Program-made: the position numbers and the translations under genes
Notes under the pieces: generated by a model
Told to the model about the DNA's origin: nothing
Seen by the model: the letters and a program-made list of their open reading frames with translations, nothing else
The model's database searches: none
Assembly: GCF_036373705.1 (NCBI RefSeq)
Contig: NC_089850.1
Location: 64,151,602 to 64,215,601 of the forward strand
Direction of reading: 5' to 3'
Length of the DNA stretch: 64,000 nt
DNA from: Amia ocellicauda
Taxonomy: Eukaryota > Chordata > Actinopteri > Amiiformes > Amiidae
Shown: piece by piece, positions 1 through 14,870 of the stretch
Layout: each line of letters opens with the position of its first letter
Position numbering within the stretch: position 1 is the first letter of the stretch

Positions 1-400
1 TTCCAGGATGGCGTGAAGAGGGGCGCCGGGGAGAACCTGGCCAGTTGGCATCCCATCAAGCCAGGGGGCGTCTTCATCCTGGGCCAGGAGCAGGTACGAC
101 CTCTGACCTCTGAAGCAAGCAACCAGTCAGTCAGTCAGTCAGTCAGTCTGTGTTAAGGTACTGTATTAACCCATGTGGACCCCCTCTCAGGACACGCTAG
201 GGGGCCGCTTCGACGCGACGCAGGCGTTTGTGGGGGAACTGGCCGGAGTGCAGCTGTGGTCGCGCGCCCTGTCTGCCCACGAGGTGTACAGCCTGGCCTC
301 CTGCACCAGTCACATGACGGGGGACGTCATCGCCTGGACTGAGTCTGCCGTCGAGCTGCACGGTGGTGTCACCAAGTACCCCTTCGACCCCTGCCACTGA
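1..400 (+). CDS. Neuronal pentraxin family protein, C-terminal end (last two coding exons, partial)
   Basis: Two in-frame exons encode the end of a pentraxin (LamG-like) domain. Exon 1-93 (31 codons, cut by the window edge) ends at a GT donor at 94. Exon 191-400 follows a CTCTCAG acceptor and ends in TGA at 398-400. Joined in phase 0 they give 100 residues including WHPIKPGGVFILGQEQ, then DTLGGRFDATQAFVGELAG, then a C-terminus ending in DPCH. The GQ-QDTLGG-FDATQAFVGE block is the signature of NPTX1, NPTX2 and NPTXR, which are secreted or membrane-linked synaptic pentraxins that cluster AMPA receptors; it includes part of the calcium-binding face. The acidic QDTLGG segment and a late cysteine in ...LASCTS are present. 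Which paralogue this is cannot be decided from 100 residues; the tail resembles NPTX1 and NPTXR more than NPTX2. Upstream exons lie outside the window. Confidence 0.85.
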
Positions 401-476
401 CGACCCCTGACCTGCCCTCCTGTGTGTAACTGCTATAGTATTATACTATGGTGCAGTCCAGCAAACAAACATAGTA

Positions 477-560
477 CAGACACACAGTACAGTACACACA
501 CACACAGTACAGTACAGTACAGACACACACACACAGTACAGACACACAGTACAGTACTCT
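477..560. repeat. CA-rich ACAGTACAGACACACA microsatellite
   Basis: Interrupted repeats of ACAGTAC and (CA)n in the pentraxin 3' UTR. The same vocabulary recurs in the arrays at 20.44-21.63 kb and 25.01-25.54 kb. Confidence 0.8.
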
Positions 561-604
561 AACACAGACGTGTAAAATGGTACGATATGCATTTCACACT
601 ATAT

Positions 605-610
605 AATAAA
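605..610 (+). promoter_or_regulatory. Polyadenylation signal AATAAA, neuronal pentraxin gene
   Basis: AATAAA lies about 205 bases after the stop codon in an AT-rich stretch, after a short CA/ACAGTAC microsatellite (about 470-560). A second AATAAA at 1038-1043 could serve a longer 3' UTR. The sequence between them holds a GA tract and no coding signal. Confidence 0.55.
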
Positions 611-1104
611 ATAATAATTGTAATTATAATATAATCAAAATCTTTATTGTCTTCCTTGAACTGTATGACAATGTGTTCTTTCTACAGTATTACTCTCGCG
701 CGGCAACAAAGGGGCAGACTGACAGTACCAGTGCTGAGAGAGAGAGAGAGAGAAAGAGGGAGAGTGGGGACAAGAGGATGTCTCTCTAGTTGTCTATATA
801 TCCATCCAGGCGTCATCTCCCTCGCTCTCTCCAGAAGGCAATATCTTTCTCTCTTTCAGGCTGTTGCACTATTTTTCTAACTTTTTCTCTCCCTCTGAGT
901 TTAACCAACAGTCTCTATATAAGGCTTCCTCCACACCTTCTCTCCCTTCCCCCTCTCGCCAGTGTGTTACCTGCAGAATTAAGCTCTAGTTACACAATGT
1001 TAAAATAATAAGTGGGTGTCAATCCCCAGGGTTTGTAAATAAAGTTTCAACTTTTGACAAATTGGAGCGTCATTTCATCTGATTATTTTCAGCTCAGATA
1101 GACG

Positions 1105-1500
1105 AGACACACACACACACACACACACAGATAGACACAACAGAGAAACACACCTACAACACACAGAAATACAGGCACACTGACACACAGATAGACACAG
1201 AAATACAGAGACACACTCCGACACACACGACATACACAGAATCTGACACACACACACTCTCTCCGATGTCACGTCAACATCAGGGTGTGCTAACGAGGCC
1301 TAAGGAGATCAATTCGCACTAATAAGCTACTGACGTGCCTCAGAGCCAATTAATGACACAGAGAGAGTATGAAGGTGAATCTCTCCGTCACAGAGAGAGA
1401 CACACTGAGAGGGACACAGAGACAGAGACCAACACACACACAGGCAGAGACAGAGACAGACAGACAGACAGACAGACACACACACACACACTACCAATGA
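1105..1500. repeat. Degenerate CA/GACA microsatellite
   Basis: Low-complexity (CA)n, GACAGA and GAGAGACA tracts downstream of the ndufa3 3' end. Open frames across it in both strands are compositional only. Nothing else is visible from 640 to 1500 apart from the second AATAAA at 1038. Confidence 0.75.
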
Positions 1501-1536
1501 ACAGCCAGTAACAGACTGTGAATTCAATAATACATC

Positions 1537-1542
1537 TTTAAT
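1537..1542 (-). promoter_or_regulatory. Polyadenylation signal ATTAAA of ndufa3
   Basis: TTTAAT on the plus strand reads ATTAAA in the gene's sense, about 77 bases after the ndufa3 stop codon. Position and motif are typical. Confidence 0.55.
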
Positions 1543-1618
1543 GAGCGACAGCAGCAGCCAATCACAGCGACAGAGGGGCGTGGTCTGTACAGGAAGCACA
1601 GGAATTGGGGGGAGGGCT

Positions 1619-6740
<5,122 letters not shown>

Positions 6741-6790
6741 GTTCGACTCGATCCGTTCACCGGTCCAATCATCCACCACTCCCGGGGGCT

Positions 6791-6807
6791 TCTGGGAAGT
6801 GTAGTTT
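6791..6807 (-). promoter_or_regulatory. ZNF143/STAF-like (SBS) element in the ndufa3 promoter
   Basis: On the minus strand the sequence reads AAACTACACTTCCCAGA, close to the vertebrate SBS consensus ACTACAATTCCCAGAATGC. It lies about 50 bases upstream of the ndufa3 ATG. A second ACTACAAGCC lies next to it (6818-6827) and a CCAAT box at 6764-6768. This motif is common in nuclear genes for mitochondrial proteins. Assignment is by motif only. Confidence 0.6.
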
Positions 6808-6899
6808 CGGAGGAGCGGCTTGTAGTTCTGAATCGCAGGGCGGAAACTGAGGTTTTGTGAGACACCATTTTGGATCCAGCTCTGGGTGGGATTGGAGAG

Positions 6900-8390
6900 T
6901 TTAGTTCTAGGAACCAAAATGGCAGCTAGACACGAAACACTGTATTATCGTAAATCAGCAACTGTCCTGCTGTATTCATAATAGTATATGCCCAGCCTGT
7001 ACAACTGTGCTGTTAACACAGTAAAGTGTAGTGTGGTGGCCTGTGATTAAAAATACACATGATGAGCTGTTGTGTTGTTGTGTACTGAGATTAGATTTAC
7101 ACAGTATGTGTTGAGATCAAACTGCATCGAGGCAAAGTCAGTTTTTGGTATTATATACTGTAGTATAATGGGGTTATAAACAGCTGAATTAGTCTTGTGG
7201 TTATTTACATTGTATGATCAATAATAATGTGATGACTTCCGGTCGATCACAGTTGCAGAAAAGTAAAGTAAATAATAAAGACAAAAGGAGTTTGCACATC
7301 AAATAAAGTCACAAATAAACGGTTTATGTGTGCCCCTTTTCTCGGCTCGAGCACACAGCCTTATACAGTCAAAAGAGACAAACAGCTGTCCTCAGTATAG
7401 CCGAACTCATTGGAAAAGTACACAGTAAAACGAACAAGAGTTTCCCTCCTTTCCTCCATTCAACACTCTTCTCCCGTGCCGACTAGCGCACTTCCTCCTG
7501 CCGCTCCCAAGACTCCTCCGCCCGGACACTTCTCCCCTCTCTCCCCCTCCCCCCTTAGAGCGCTACAATAATAAGCATCCATTTACTTACATACTATTTC
7601 ATACCTGCTATTATAGGGTGAATTATCCATGTTTGAGTTCAGACTCACTCCATGTTTGAGGCCTGTTTGAGGGTCAGTCAGTCAGGGGTCTCTGCCAGGT
7701 TAGACACCCTGTATACTGGGTCAGAGCTTCCATATATTTATTTATTAAGATATCAGCCAAACAGCTTCAGTACCGTACACTCACCAGACAGCATGAAGAC
7801 TCAGTACATTTGTCATTAAAACGTATTACTATTTTATTCACATTTCATTGTCATATTTAAGTACACATATGTACATAGTAGGCCTATATAATGACACTTT
7901 CTTGAACTTTCTGTAACTGAACACTACGCTGTTCCCCACAACAGGCATCGGACACTTCAGAGCGCCAAACTTTCAAATATTGACATTGCGGTTTCTGGCA
8001 TGGGGGGCATAATAAATAAGGTTTCTCCTCTGTATATTTCCTGTCTATGTATTTATTACACTGACAGTAAATACCAAATTAAAACAATACCATCATTAAC
8101 CACCAATGACAATAAATACCACAAATGCAAAGATAAACGTAGATACAGAGACTGGACCAGATGCTCAGTGATATTCACTGCAATAAAAGTACACTTTTAA
8201 AAATAGTTAAACTTACACAGACGATTAAAATACATTACACTGAAAAAGTAAATGCAACTTTATTTCGCACATAAACACATACAAAATTACAAATTGGCTC
8301 CATCCTTATGAGTGTTTTACAGGGGCTTGAGTAGCTGTGACCCCGCGCATGCGCTGAGTGAGCGGGGTCTGTGAGTGAGAGAAACAGGAC
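6900..8390. other. Intergenic sequence between ndufa3 and the inverted repeat
   Basis: No exon or known repeat family recognised. A pyrimidine-rich stretch (about 7440-7560) and AT-rich DNA are the only compositional features. Confidence 0.4.
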
Positions 8391-8394
8391 GCAT

Positions 8395-8426
8395 CTATGG
8401 ACTCAAATTAGCGCCATAAGTACCGC

Positions 8427-8503
<77 letters not shown>

Positions 8504-8842
8504 AACAAAATTTAAAAAACTTGAGAAAAAATTGATGTCGAGATCCAAAATAAAAAAATCGAAAGCAAAATGTATAGAATTGTAAACAACAACAAAAAAA
8601 ATTATCAAAAGCAAAAAAAAAAAAAGTGAAACCGAGAGCAGCCCTGTGTCTGTTGCGATGCTGCGATCTTTGCTTTCGCGCCGGTTTCTCTGTTTTCGAT
8701 TTATTTATTTTCGTTACGAGTTTTGGCGCCGTTTTGTCGTGAGGGCGGGATTTACAGGGAGGCGTGGATGCTGGGTCTCCATTGGTCCAGCAGGTTTGAG
8801 TGACGGTTCTTCTAACCCAATCAGTGAGCAGGTGGGCTGGTC
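8395..8842 (+). repeat. Left arm of a long inverted repeat
   Basis: Runs from CTATGGACTCAAATTAGCGC to GAGCAGGTGGGCTGGT. Its reverse complement recurs at 11037-11384 with mostly substitutions, one deletion in the right arm and an (AT)n expansion (8428-8500) in this arm. Shared internal blocks include GAGAGCAGCCCTGTGTCTGT and ATTGGTCCAGCAGGTTTGAG. It is either the terminal repeat of one fold-back-like element or two inverted copies of a repeat I cannot name. Confidence 0.85.
8428..8500. repeat. (AT)n microsatellite
   Basis: Pure AT dinucleotide run of about 36 units inside the left inverted-repeat arm. It is absent from the right arm, where a poly(A)/(T) stretch occupies the position. Confidence 0.95.
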
Positions 8843-8980
8843 TGCATGGTATCGACTGTCTCGGTTTCGGCAGCAGCGCCGGTTCAGCGACTCATTAAAG
8901 CCCCTGTCTGCGCAGACCTGCAGTCAAGAGCTGCGCAATCACTGATCACCGCCATCGAGCCCAACATACAGCACTGACAC

Positions 8981-9281
8981 ACAAGTCTTCAACATCATGA
9001 AGGGCATCGACCACATCAACCCAGAGGAGCTTTTCCAGAGCAGCAGGGATAAATGGAAATTGGGCTTCAAGGCATTCAAGACAGAAAACAGGAGACACTT
9101 CTTCACACAGAGAGGCGTCACAATCTGAACAAACTCCCCAGCGATGTGGCTGAAGAGACAATTTGGGAACATTCAAAAACAGACTGGATAGGATCCTTGA
9201 TCACTTAGTTATTAATGGACAGCAAACGAGCACGATGGGGCGAATGGCCTCCTCTCGACTGGACACTGTCTTATGTTCTTA
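8981..9281 (+). mobile_element. CR1-type LINE, 3' end fragment
   Basis: Contains CATGAAGGGCATCGACCACA, AAATTGGGCTTCAAGGCATT, CTTCACACAGAGAGGCGTC and the terminal CACTGTCTTATGTTCTTA tail. This matches the 3' part of the CR1 copies at 38.6 and 51.3 kb. It is severely 5'-truncated and non-coding. It lies between the two inverted-repeat arms. Confidence 0.85.
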
Positions 9282-9487
9282 AAACACAGGATCCACCTGC
9301 TACGTGCACAGTAACATGTTTAATATCATGTTCATATTAATGTAACCTGCAGAGCACTTCAATTCAGCTGCTCAGATAACACAGCGCCAGACTGATGGAG
9401 ATCACGTCATTTAGCAAGAGGCAAGTGGAGGGGCATCGTATTCATTAAGAGCATGTGATGTCCCAGTTTATGTTTAGGTAAGAAACG

Positions 9488-9526
9488 CACACACACACAC
9501 ATACATACATACATACATGCACACAT

Positions 9527-9600
<74 letters not shown>
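9488..9600. repeat. Compound (CA)n/(CATA)n/(AT)n microsatellite
   Basis: CA, CATA and AT runs directly abutting the palindromic site that received the first DD36E element. Confidence 0.9.
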
Positions 9601-9604
<4 letters not shown>

Positions 9605-9624
9605 TAGGTGACTGTGCATATATA

Positions 9625-10845
9625 CACTCACCTAAAGGATTATTAGGAACACCTGTTCAATTTCTCATTAATGCAATTATCTAACCAACCAATCACATGG
9701 CAGTTGCTTCAATGCATTTAGGGGTGTGGTCCTGGTCAAGACAATCTCCTGAACTCCAAACTGAATGTCTGAATGGGAAAGAAAGGTGATTTAAGCAATT
9801 TTGAGCGTGGCATGGTTGTTGGTGCCAGACGGGCCGGTCTGAGTATTTCACAATCTGCTCAGTTACTGGGATTTTCACGCACAACCATTTCTAGGGTTTA
9901 CAAAGAATGGTGTGAAAAGGGAAAAACATCCAGTATGCGGCAGTCCTGTGGGCGAAAATGCCTTGTTGATGCTAGAGGTCAGAGGAGAATGGGCCGACTG
10001 ATTCAAGCTGATAGAAGAGCAACTTTGACTGAAATAACCACTCGTTACAACCGAGGTATGCAGCAAAGCATTTGTGAAGCCACAACACGTACAACCTTGA
10101 GGCGGATGGGCTACAACAGCAGAAGACCCCACCGGGTACCACTCATCTCCACTACAAATAGGAAAAAGAGGCTACAATTTGCACAAGCTCACCAAAATTG
10201 GACAGTTGAAGACTGGAAAAATGTTGCCTGGTCTGATGAGTCTCGATTTCTGTTGAGACATTCAGATGGTAGAGTCAGAATTTGGCGTAAACAGAATGAG
10301 AACATGGATCCATCATGCCTTGTTACCACTGTGCAGGCTGGTGGTGGTGGTGTAATGGTGTGGGGGATGTTTTCTTGGCACACTTTAGGCCCCTTAGTGC
10401 CAACTGGGCATCGTTTAAATGCCACGGCCTACCTGAGCTTTGTTTCTGACCATGTCCATCCCTTTATGACCACCATGTACCCATCCTCTGATGGCTACTT
10501 CCAGCAGGATAATGCACCATGTCACAAAGGTCGAATCATTTCAAATTGGTTTCTTGAACATGACAATGAGTTCACTGTACTAAACTGGCCCCCACAGTCA
10601 CCAGATCTCAACCCAATAAAGCATCTTTGGGATGTGGTGGAACGGGAGCTTCGTGCCCTGGATGTGCATCCCACAAATATCCATCAACTGCAAGATGCTA
10701 TCCTATCAATATGGGCCAACATTTCTAAAGAATGCTTTCAGCACCTTGTTGAATCAATGCCACGTAGAATTAAGGCAGTTCTGAAGGCGAAAGGGGGTCA
10801 AACACAGTATTAGTATGGTATTCCTAATAATCCTTTAGGTGAGTG
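9625..10845 (+). mobile_element. Tc1/mariner DD36E (Incomer-like) transposon, copy 1, full length 1221 bp
   Basis: Bounded by TA on both sides (9623-9624 and 10846-10847). The inverted terminal repeats begin CACTCACCTAAAGGATTATT, and the reverse complement is at the right end; the ITRs are about 29 bp with one mismatch. It contains one uninterrupted transposase gene (9773-10813). Length and sequence are nearly identical to copy 2 (13653-14873), which implies recent transposition. It is inserted at the centre of a palindrome. Confidence 0.95.
9773..10813 (+). CDS. Tc1/mariner transposase, DD36E type, copy 1 (open frame, third catalytic residue mutated)
   Basis: 346 codons, ATG to TAG. Residues about 8-120 form the paired-type DNA-binding region, with two helix-turn-helix segments (first: [19 protein letters not shown] at 22-40). 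The catalytic region has D155 in WSDESRF, D246 in QQDNAPCH, and the third position at 283 in DLNPIKHLW. Thirty-six residues separate positions 246 and 283, which defines the DD36E group described as Incomer. Here residue 283 is lysine, where copies 2, 3 and 4 have glutamate (AAG against GAG). The E-to-K change should abolish catalysis because this acidic residue binds the metal ion. The frame is otherwise open. The enzyme normally binds the ITRs and moves the element by cut-and-paste into TA sites. Confidence 0.95.
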   Translation: MGKKGDLSNFERGMVVGARRAGLSISQSAQLLGFSRTTISRVYKEWCEKGKTSSMRQSCGRKCLVDARGQRRMGRLIQADRRATLTEITTRYNRGMQQSICEATTRTTLRRMGYNSRRPHRVPLISTTNRKKRLQFAQAHQNWTVEDWKNVAWSDESRFLLRHSDGRVRIWRKQNENMDPSCLVTTVQAGGGGVMVWGMFSWHTLGPLVPTGHRLNATAYLSFVSDHVHPFMTTMYPSSDGYFQQDNAPCHKGRIISNWFLEHDNEFTVLNWPPQSPDLNPIKHLWDVVERELRALDVHPTNIHQLQDAILSIWANISKECFQHLVESMPRRIKAVLKAKGGQTQY

Positions 10846-11036
10846 TATATGCACAGTCACCTACAAAATTACTGGTGCCATTGATAAAGATGCGAATAAA
10901 GACTGTATGAAATAAACACACGTAATATGTAGAAAGCGATTGTCCACAACTTTGATTAAAAGCATGCTTTGTTTATAATTAAATTCCCATGTCGCTGCTC
11001 CTCTCAGTCTATGGGTCAGTCAGCGGTGACTGTCAC

Positions 11037-11384
11037 ACCAGCCCACCTGCTCACTGATTGGGTTAGAAGAACCGTCACTCAAACCTGCTGGACCAATGGA
11101 GACCCAGCATCCACGCCTCTCTGTAAATCCCGCCCTCACGACAAAACAGAGAAACCGGCGCTAAAGCAAAGATCGCAGCATCGCAACAGACACAGGGCTG
11201 CTCTCGGTTTCACTTTTTTTTTTTTGCTTTTGATACATTTTTTACATTGTTTACAATTCTATACATTTTGATTTCGATTTTTTTGTTTTTGATCTCAATA
11301 TCAATGTTTTCTCAAGTTTTTTTTTTTTGTTTACAATTTTTTTTTTTTGAATGCGATACTTATGGCGCTAATTTGAGCCCATAG
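11037..11384 (-). repeat. Right arm of a long inverted repeat
   Basis: Reverse complement of 8395-8842. It lacks about 38 bases present in the left arm (around 8698-8737, between two GTTTT runs) and the (AT)n tract. The loop between the arms is about 2.2 kb and holds the CR1 fragment, microsatellites and DD36E copy 1. Confidence 0.85.
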
Positions 11385-11399
11385 TATCGACCTGGAAAA

Positions 11400-11600
11400 A
11401 CGGCAAACGGGAAATGAATACATATTGAAATACATAAATGAATAAAGAAATAAATACATGTTGAAATACACAAATGATGAAAAAATAAATACTTGTTGAA
11501 ATAAATAGTTTAAATACATACATATTACTTAATAAATAAATACATGTTGAAATAAATGAATGTCCATTTATTTATTTATTTATTTATTTCAACATGTATT
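11400..11600. repeat. AAAT/ATAC-rich low-complexity tract
   Basis: Interrupted repeats of AAATAAATACATGTTGAAAT, ending in (TTTA)n. Intergenic; no coding signal. Confidence 0.7.
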
Positions 11601-11876
11601 ATATCTTGAATTTTTGGCAACAAAATGCTTCCATATATACAAACTGCCACGGTAATGCATACTCCTCCTAACCTCAATTATGCTACTGATGCCACCATTG
11701 AAAATATACCACTGTAGTTAGCCTGCATACTCCATAAAAACCAGACGCACCCACTCAGATATGACAGACACTGACGTGCAGACAGGTGTATTCTGTCAGT
11801 GATGGAAACCATCTGACCGAAAACATGGGAGTCGAAACATTTACATGCTTTACGGTAGAAGCCAGGGAGTCACTGA

Positions 11877-11884
11877 TGACGTCA
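11877..11884 (+). promoter_or_regulatory. Palindromic CRE (TGACGTCA), probable tfpt promoter
   Basis: A full TGACGTCA lies about 180 bases upstream of a consensus splice donor (CTCTACG|GTAAGA, boundary after 12061). The intervening sequence is CpG-containing (GTCGCGGAAATCTTC, GACGCCCGGC). I infer that 11.9-12.06 kb is the tfpt promoter and 5' UTR exon, because the first coding exon (15349) starts only two bases before its ATG after a good acceptor, so an upstream non-coding exon is needed. Confidence 0.55.
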
Positions 11885-12092
11885 CATTCCAGCGCCAATC
11901 TTTGGATGCTGTGTGGCTGCAGCCGAGCGCTCAGCGTGTCAATGAGACAACAACGACCATATTAATAGTCGCGGAAATCTTCATTTAATTATATTTGATA
12001 CCGGGATGCGAGGTTTATGACGCCCGGCACTCTTTGTTGGTTACGAAAGTTAGTCTCTACGGTAAGATGATATGATGAATAATATATTGTTA

Positions 12093-12960
12093 TATGTGCT
12101 GTAGTGTCCAGTCAGTCAGTCAGTGTTAATGTGCTGTATTGTCCAGTCAGTCATTCAGTGTTAATGAGCTGTAGTGTCTAGTCAGTCAGTCAGTGTTAAT
12201 GTGCTGTAGTGTCCAGTCAGTCAGTGTTAATGTGCTGTAGTGTCCAGTCAGTCAGTGTTAATGTACTGTAGTGTCCAGTCAGTCAGTCAGTGTTAATGTA
12301 CTGTGGTGTCCAGTCAATCGGGGGTAATGTGCTGTAGTGTCCAGTCAGTCAGTGTTTATGTGCTGTAGTGTCCAGTCAGTCAGTCAGTGTTAATGTGCTG
12401 TATTGTCCAGTCAGTCAGTCAGTGTTAATGTGCTGCAGTGTCCAGTCAGTCAGTGTTAATGTGCTGTAGTGTCCAGTCAGTCAGTCAGTGTTAATGTGCT
12501 GTATTGTCCAGTCAGTCAGTCAGTGTTAATGTGCTGCAGTGTCCAGTCAGTCAGTGTTAATGTGCTGTAGTGTCCAGTCAGTCAGTCAGTGTTAATGTGC
12601 TGTAGTGTCCAGTCAGTTAGTGTTAATGTGCTGTAGTGTCCAGTCAGTCAGTGTTAATGTGCTGTAGTGTCCAGTCAGTCAGTGTTAATGTGCTGTAGTG
12701 TCCAGTCAGTCAGTGTTAATGTACTGTAGTGTCCAGTCAGACAGTCAGTGTTAATGTGCTGTTGTGTCCAGTCAGTCAGTCAGTGTTAATGTGCTGTAGT
12801 GTCCAGTCCGTCAATCAGTGTTAATGTGCTGTAGTGTCCAGTCAGTCAGTGTTAATGTGCTGTAGTGTCCAGTCAGTCAGGGTTTATGTACTGTAGTGTC
12901 CAGTCAGTTTTAATGTGCTGTAGTGTCCAGTCAGTCAGTGTTAATGTTCTGAACTGTCAG
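12093..12960. repeat. Minisatellite, 27-31-bp unit (CAGTCAGTGTTAATGTGCTG type)
   Basis: About 28 units of (CAGT)1-3 GTTAATGTGCTGTAGTGTC. The number of CAGT tetramers varies, so the unit is 27, 31 or 35 bp. It lies in the inferred first tfpt intron, starting about 30 bases after the donor. The same unit recurs at 30865-32490, 41845-41885 and 61605-61675. Confidence 0.95.
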
Positions 12961-12974
12961 GTTATTCTCTCTCT

Positions 12975-13160
12975 TTCTAATTCAAATTCAAATGTGCTTT
13001 ATTGGTATGATATTAATAGTTTTGCCAAAGCTGATACATACGCATTAACAATAAAAATTGTAAACAGTGAAAATAAAACTTGCTGATTATTGTAATAAAG
13101 AATGCTAATGGAACAGTAGATGGAGAAATAACAAATAAATACATAAATAGAGTAAAATAT
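12975..13160 (-). mobile_element. LINE 3' tail fragment
   Basis: AATTCAAATGTGCTTTATTG, GTATGAT and TTTTGCCAAAGCTGATACAT match the 3' end of the LINE at 46443-50600 (AAATTCAAATGTGCTTTATT, TTGCCAAAGCAGATACAAAT). It is minus-oriented and severely 5'-truncated. Confidence 0.75.
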
Positions 13161-13162
13161 TT

Positions 13163-13641
13163 ACACACAGACAACCGGTCAAAAGTTTTAGAACACCTCC
13201 ATGTTTCCAGTTTGTGTTGAAATGTACGCAGTTTAATTTCTCAATAAACACTCAGAGATAAAAAAGAAATTATGGAATCTTTTTGTTTAACAAACTGTAA
13301 CCCCTTAAGCAGACAAACCCCTCTGGACCCTTAAAAAGCACCAAATCCGTGTGCTTCTCTTTAATCCCATGGGCACTCTGCACTGCTGTGTTGTTTGCCA
13401 AGTGTTTGGTATCCCATGAAAACTGAGACTCCCAGCTTCCTAATGATGTGAAGCAGTCTCTGATGTGAAAAATGTGTTTTTTATACCCCCGCCCCCCCTC
13501 CGCATTCTGAAATGGGGGGGATGGGGGGATACTTGGTCTGAGTAGGAATACAAATTCAATAAATTTATAAATTTATAAATAAATACATTTCAATAAAATT
13601 GGAAATATGGGGGTGTACAAAAGTTTTGACAGGTAGTGTGT
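13163..13641. mobile_element. Tc1-like MITE
   Basis: Left end GGTCAAAAGTTTTAGAACAC and right end TACAAAAGTTTTGACAGGTA are inverted to each other. The interior is non-coding and AT-rich with a short GC-rich patch. This end type (GGTCAAAAGTTTTAGAACACC) is common in fish Tc1/mariner elements. No transposase remains. Confidence 0.65.
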
Positions 13642-13652
13642 ATATATATATA

Positions 13653-14870
13653 CACTCACCTAAAGGATTATTAGGAACACCATACTAATACTGTGTTTGA
13701 CCCCCTTTCGCCTTCAGAACTGCCTTAATTCTATGTGGCATTGATTCAACAAGGTGCTGAAAGCATTCTTTAGAAATGTTGGCCCATATTGATAGGATAG
13801 CATCTTGCAGTTGATGGAGATTTGTGGGATGCACATCCAGGGCACGAAGCTCCCGTTCCACCACATCCCAAAGATGCTCTATTGGGTTGAGATCTGGTGA
13901 CTGTGGGGGCCAGTTTAGTACAGTGAACTCATTGTCATGTTCAAGAAACCAATTTGAAATGATTCGACCTTTGTGACATGGTGCATTATCCTGCTGGAAG
14001 TAGCCATCAGAGGATGGGTACATGGTGGTCATAAAGGGATGGACATGGTCAGAAACAATGCTCAGGTAGGCCGTGGCATTTAAACGATGCCCAATTGGCA
14101 CTAAGGGGCCTAAAGTGTGCCAAGAAAACATCCCCCACACCATTACACCACCACCACCAGCCTGCACAGTGGTAACAAGGCATGATGGATCCATGTTCTC
14201 ATTCTGTTTACGCCAAATTCTGACTCTACCATCTGAATGTCTCAACAGAAATCGAGACACATCAGACCAGGCAACATTTTTCCAGTCTTCAACTGTCCAA
14301 TTTTGGTGAGCTTGTGCAAATTGTAGCCTCTTTTTCCTATTTGTAGTGGAGATGAGTGGTACCCGGTGGGGTCTTCTGCTGTTGTAGCCCATCCGCCTCA
14401 AGGTTGTACGTGTTGTGGCTTCACAAATGCTTTGCTGCATACCTCGGTTGTAACGAGTGGTTATTTCAGTCAAAGTTGCTCTTCTATCAGCTTGAATCAG
14501 TCGGCCCATTCTCCTCTGACCTCTAGCATCAACAAGGCATTTTCGCCCACAGGACTGCCGCATACTGGATGTTTTTCCCTTTTCACACCATTCTTTGTAA
14601 ACCCTAGAAATGGTTGTGCGTGAAAATCCCAGTAACTGAGCAGATTGTGAAATACTCAGACCGGCCCGTCTGGCACCAACAACCATGCCACGCTCAAAAT
14701 TGCTTAAATCACCTTTCTTTCCCATTCAGACATTCAGTTTGGAGTTCAGGAGATTGTCTTGACCAGGACCACACCCCTAAATGCATTGAAGCAACTGCCA
14801 CGTGATTGGTTGGTTAGATAATTGCATTAATGAGAAATTGAACAGGTGTTCCTAATAATCCTTTAGGTGA

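Noticed and set aside
9875-10132. Antisense 85-codon frames repeated in every DD36E copy (also 14366, 36266, 44898)
   Set aside because: Shadows of the transposase gene on the other strand. Their conservation follows from the copies being near-identical.
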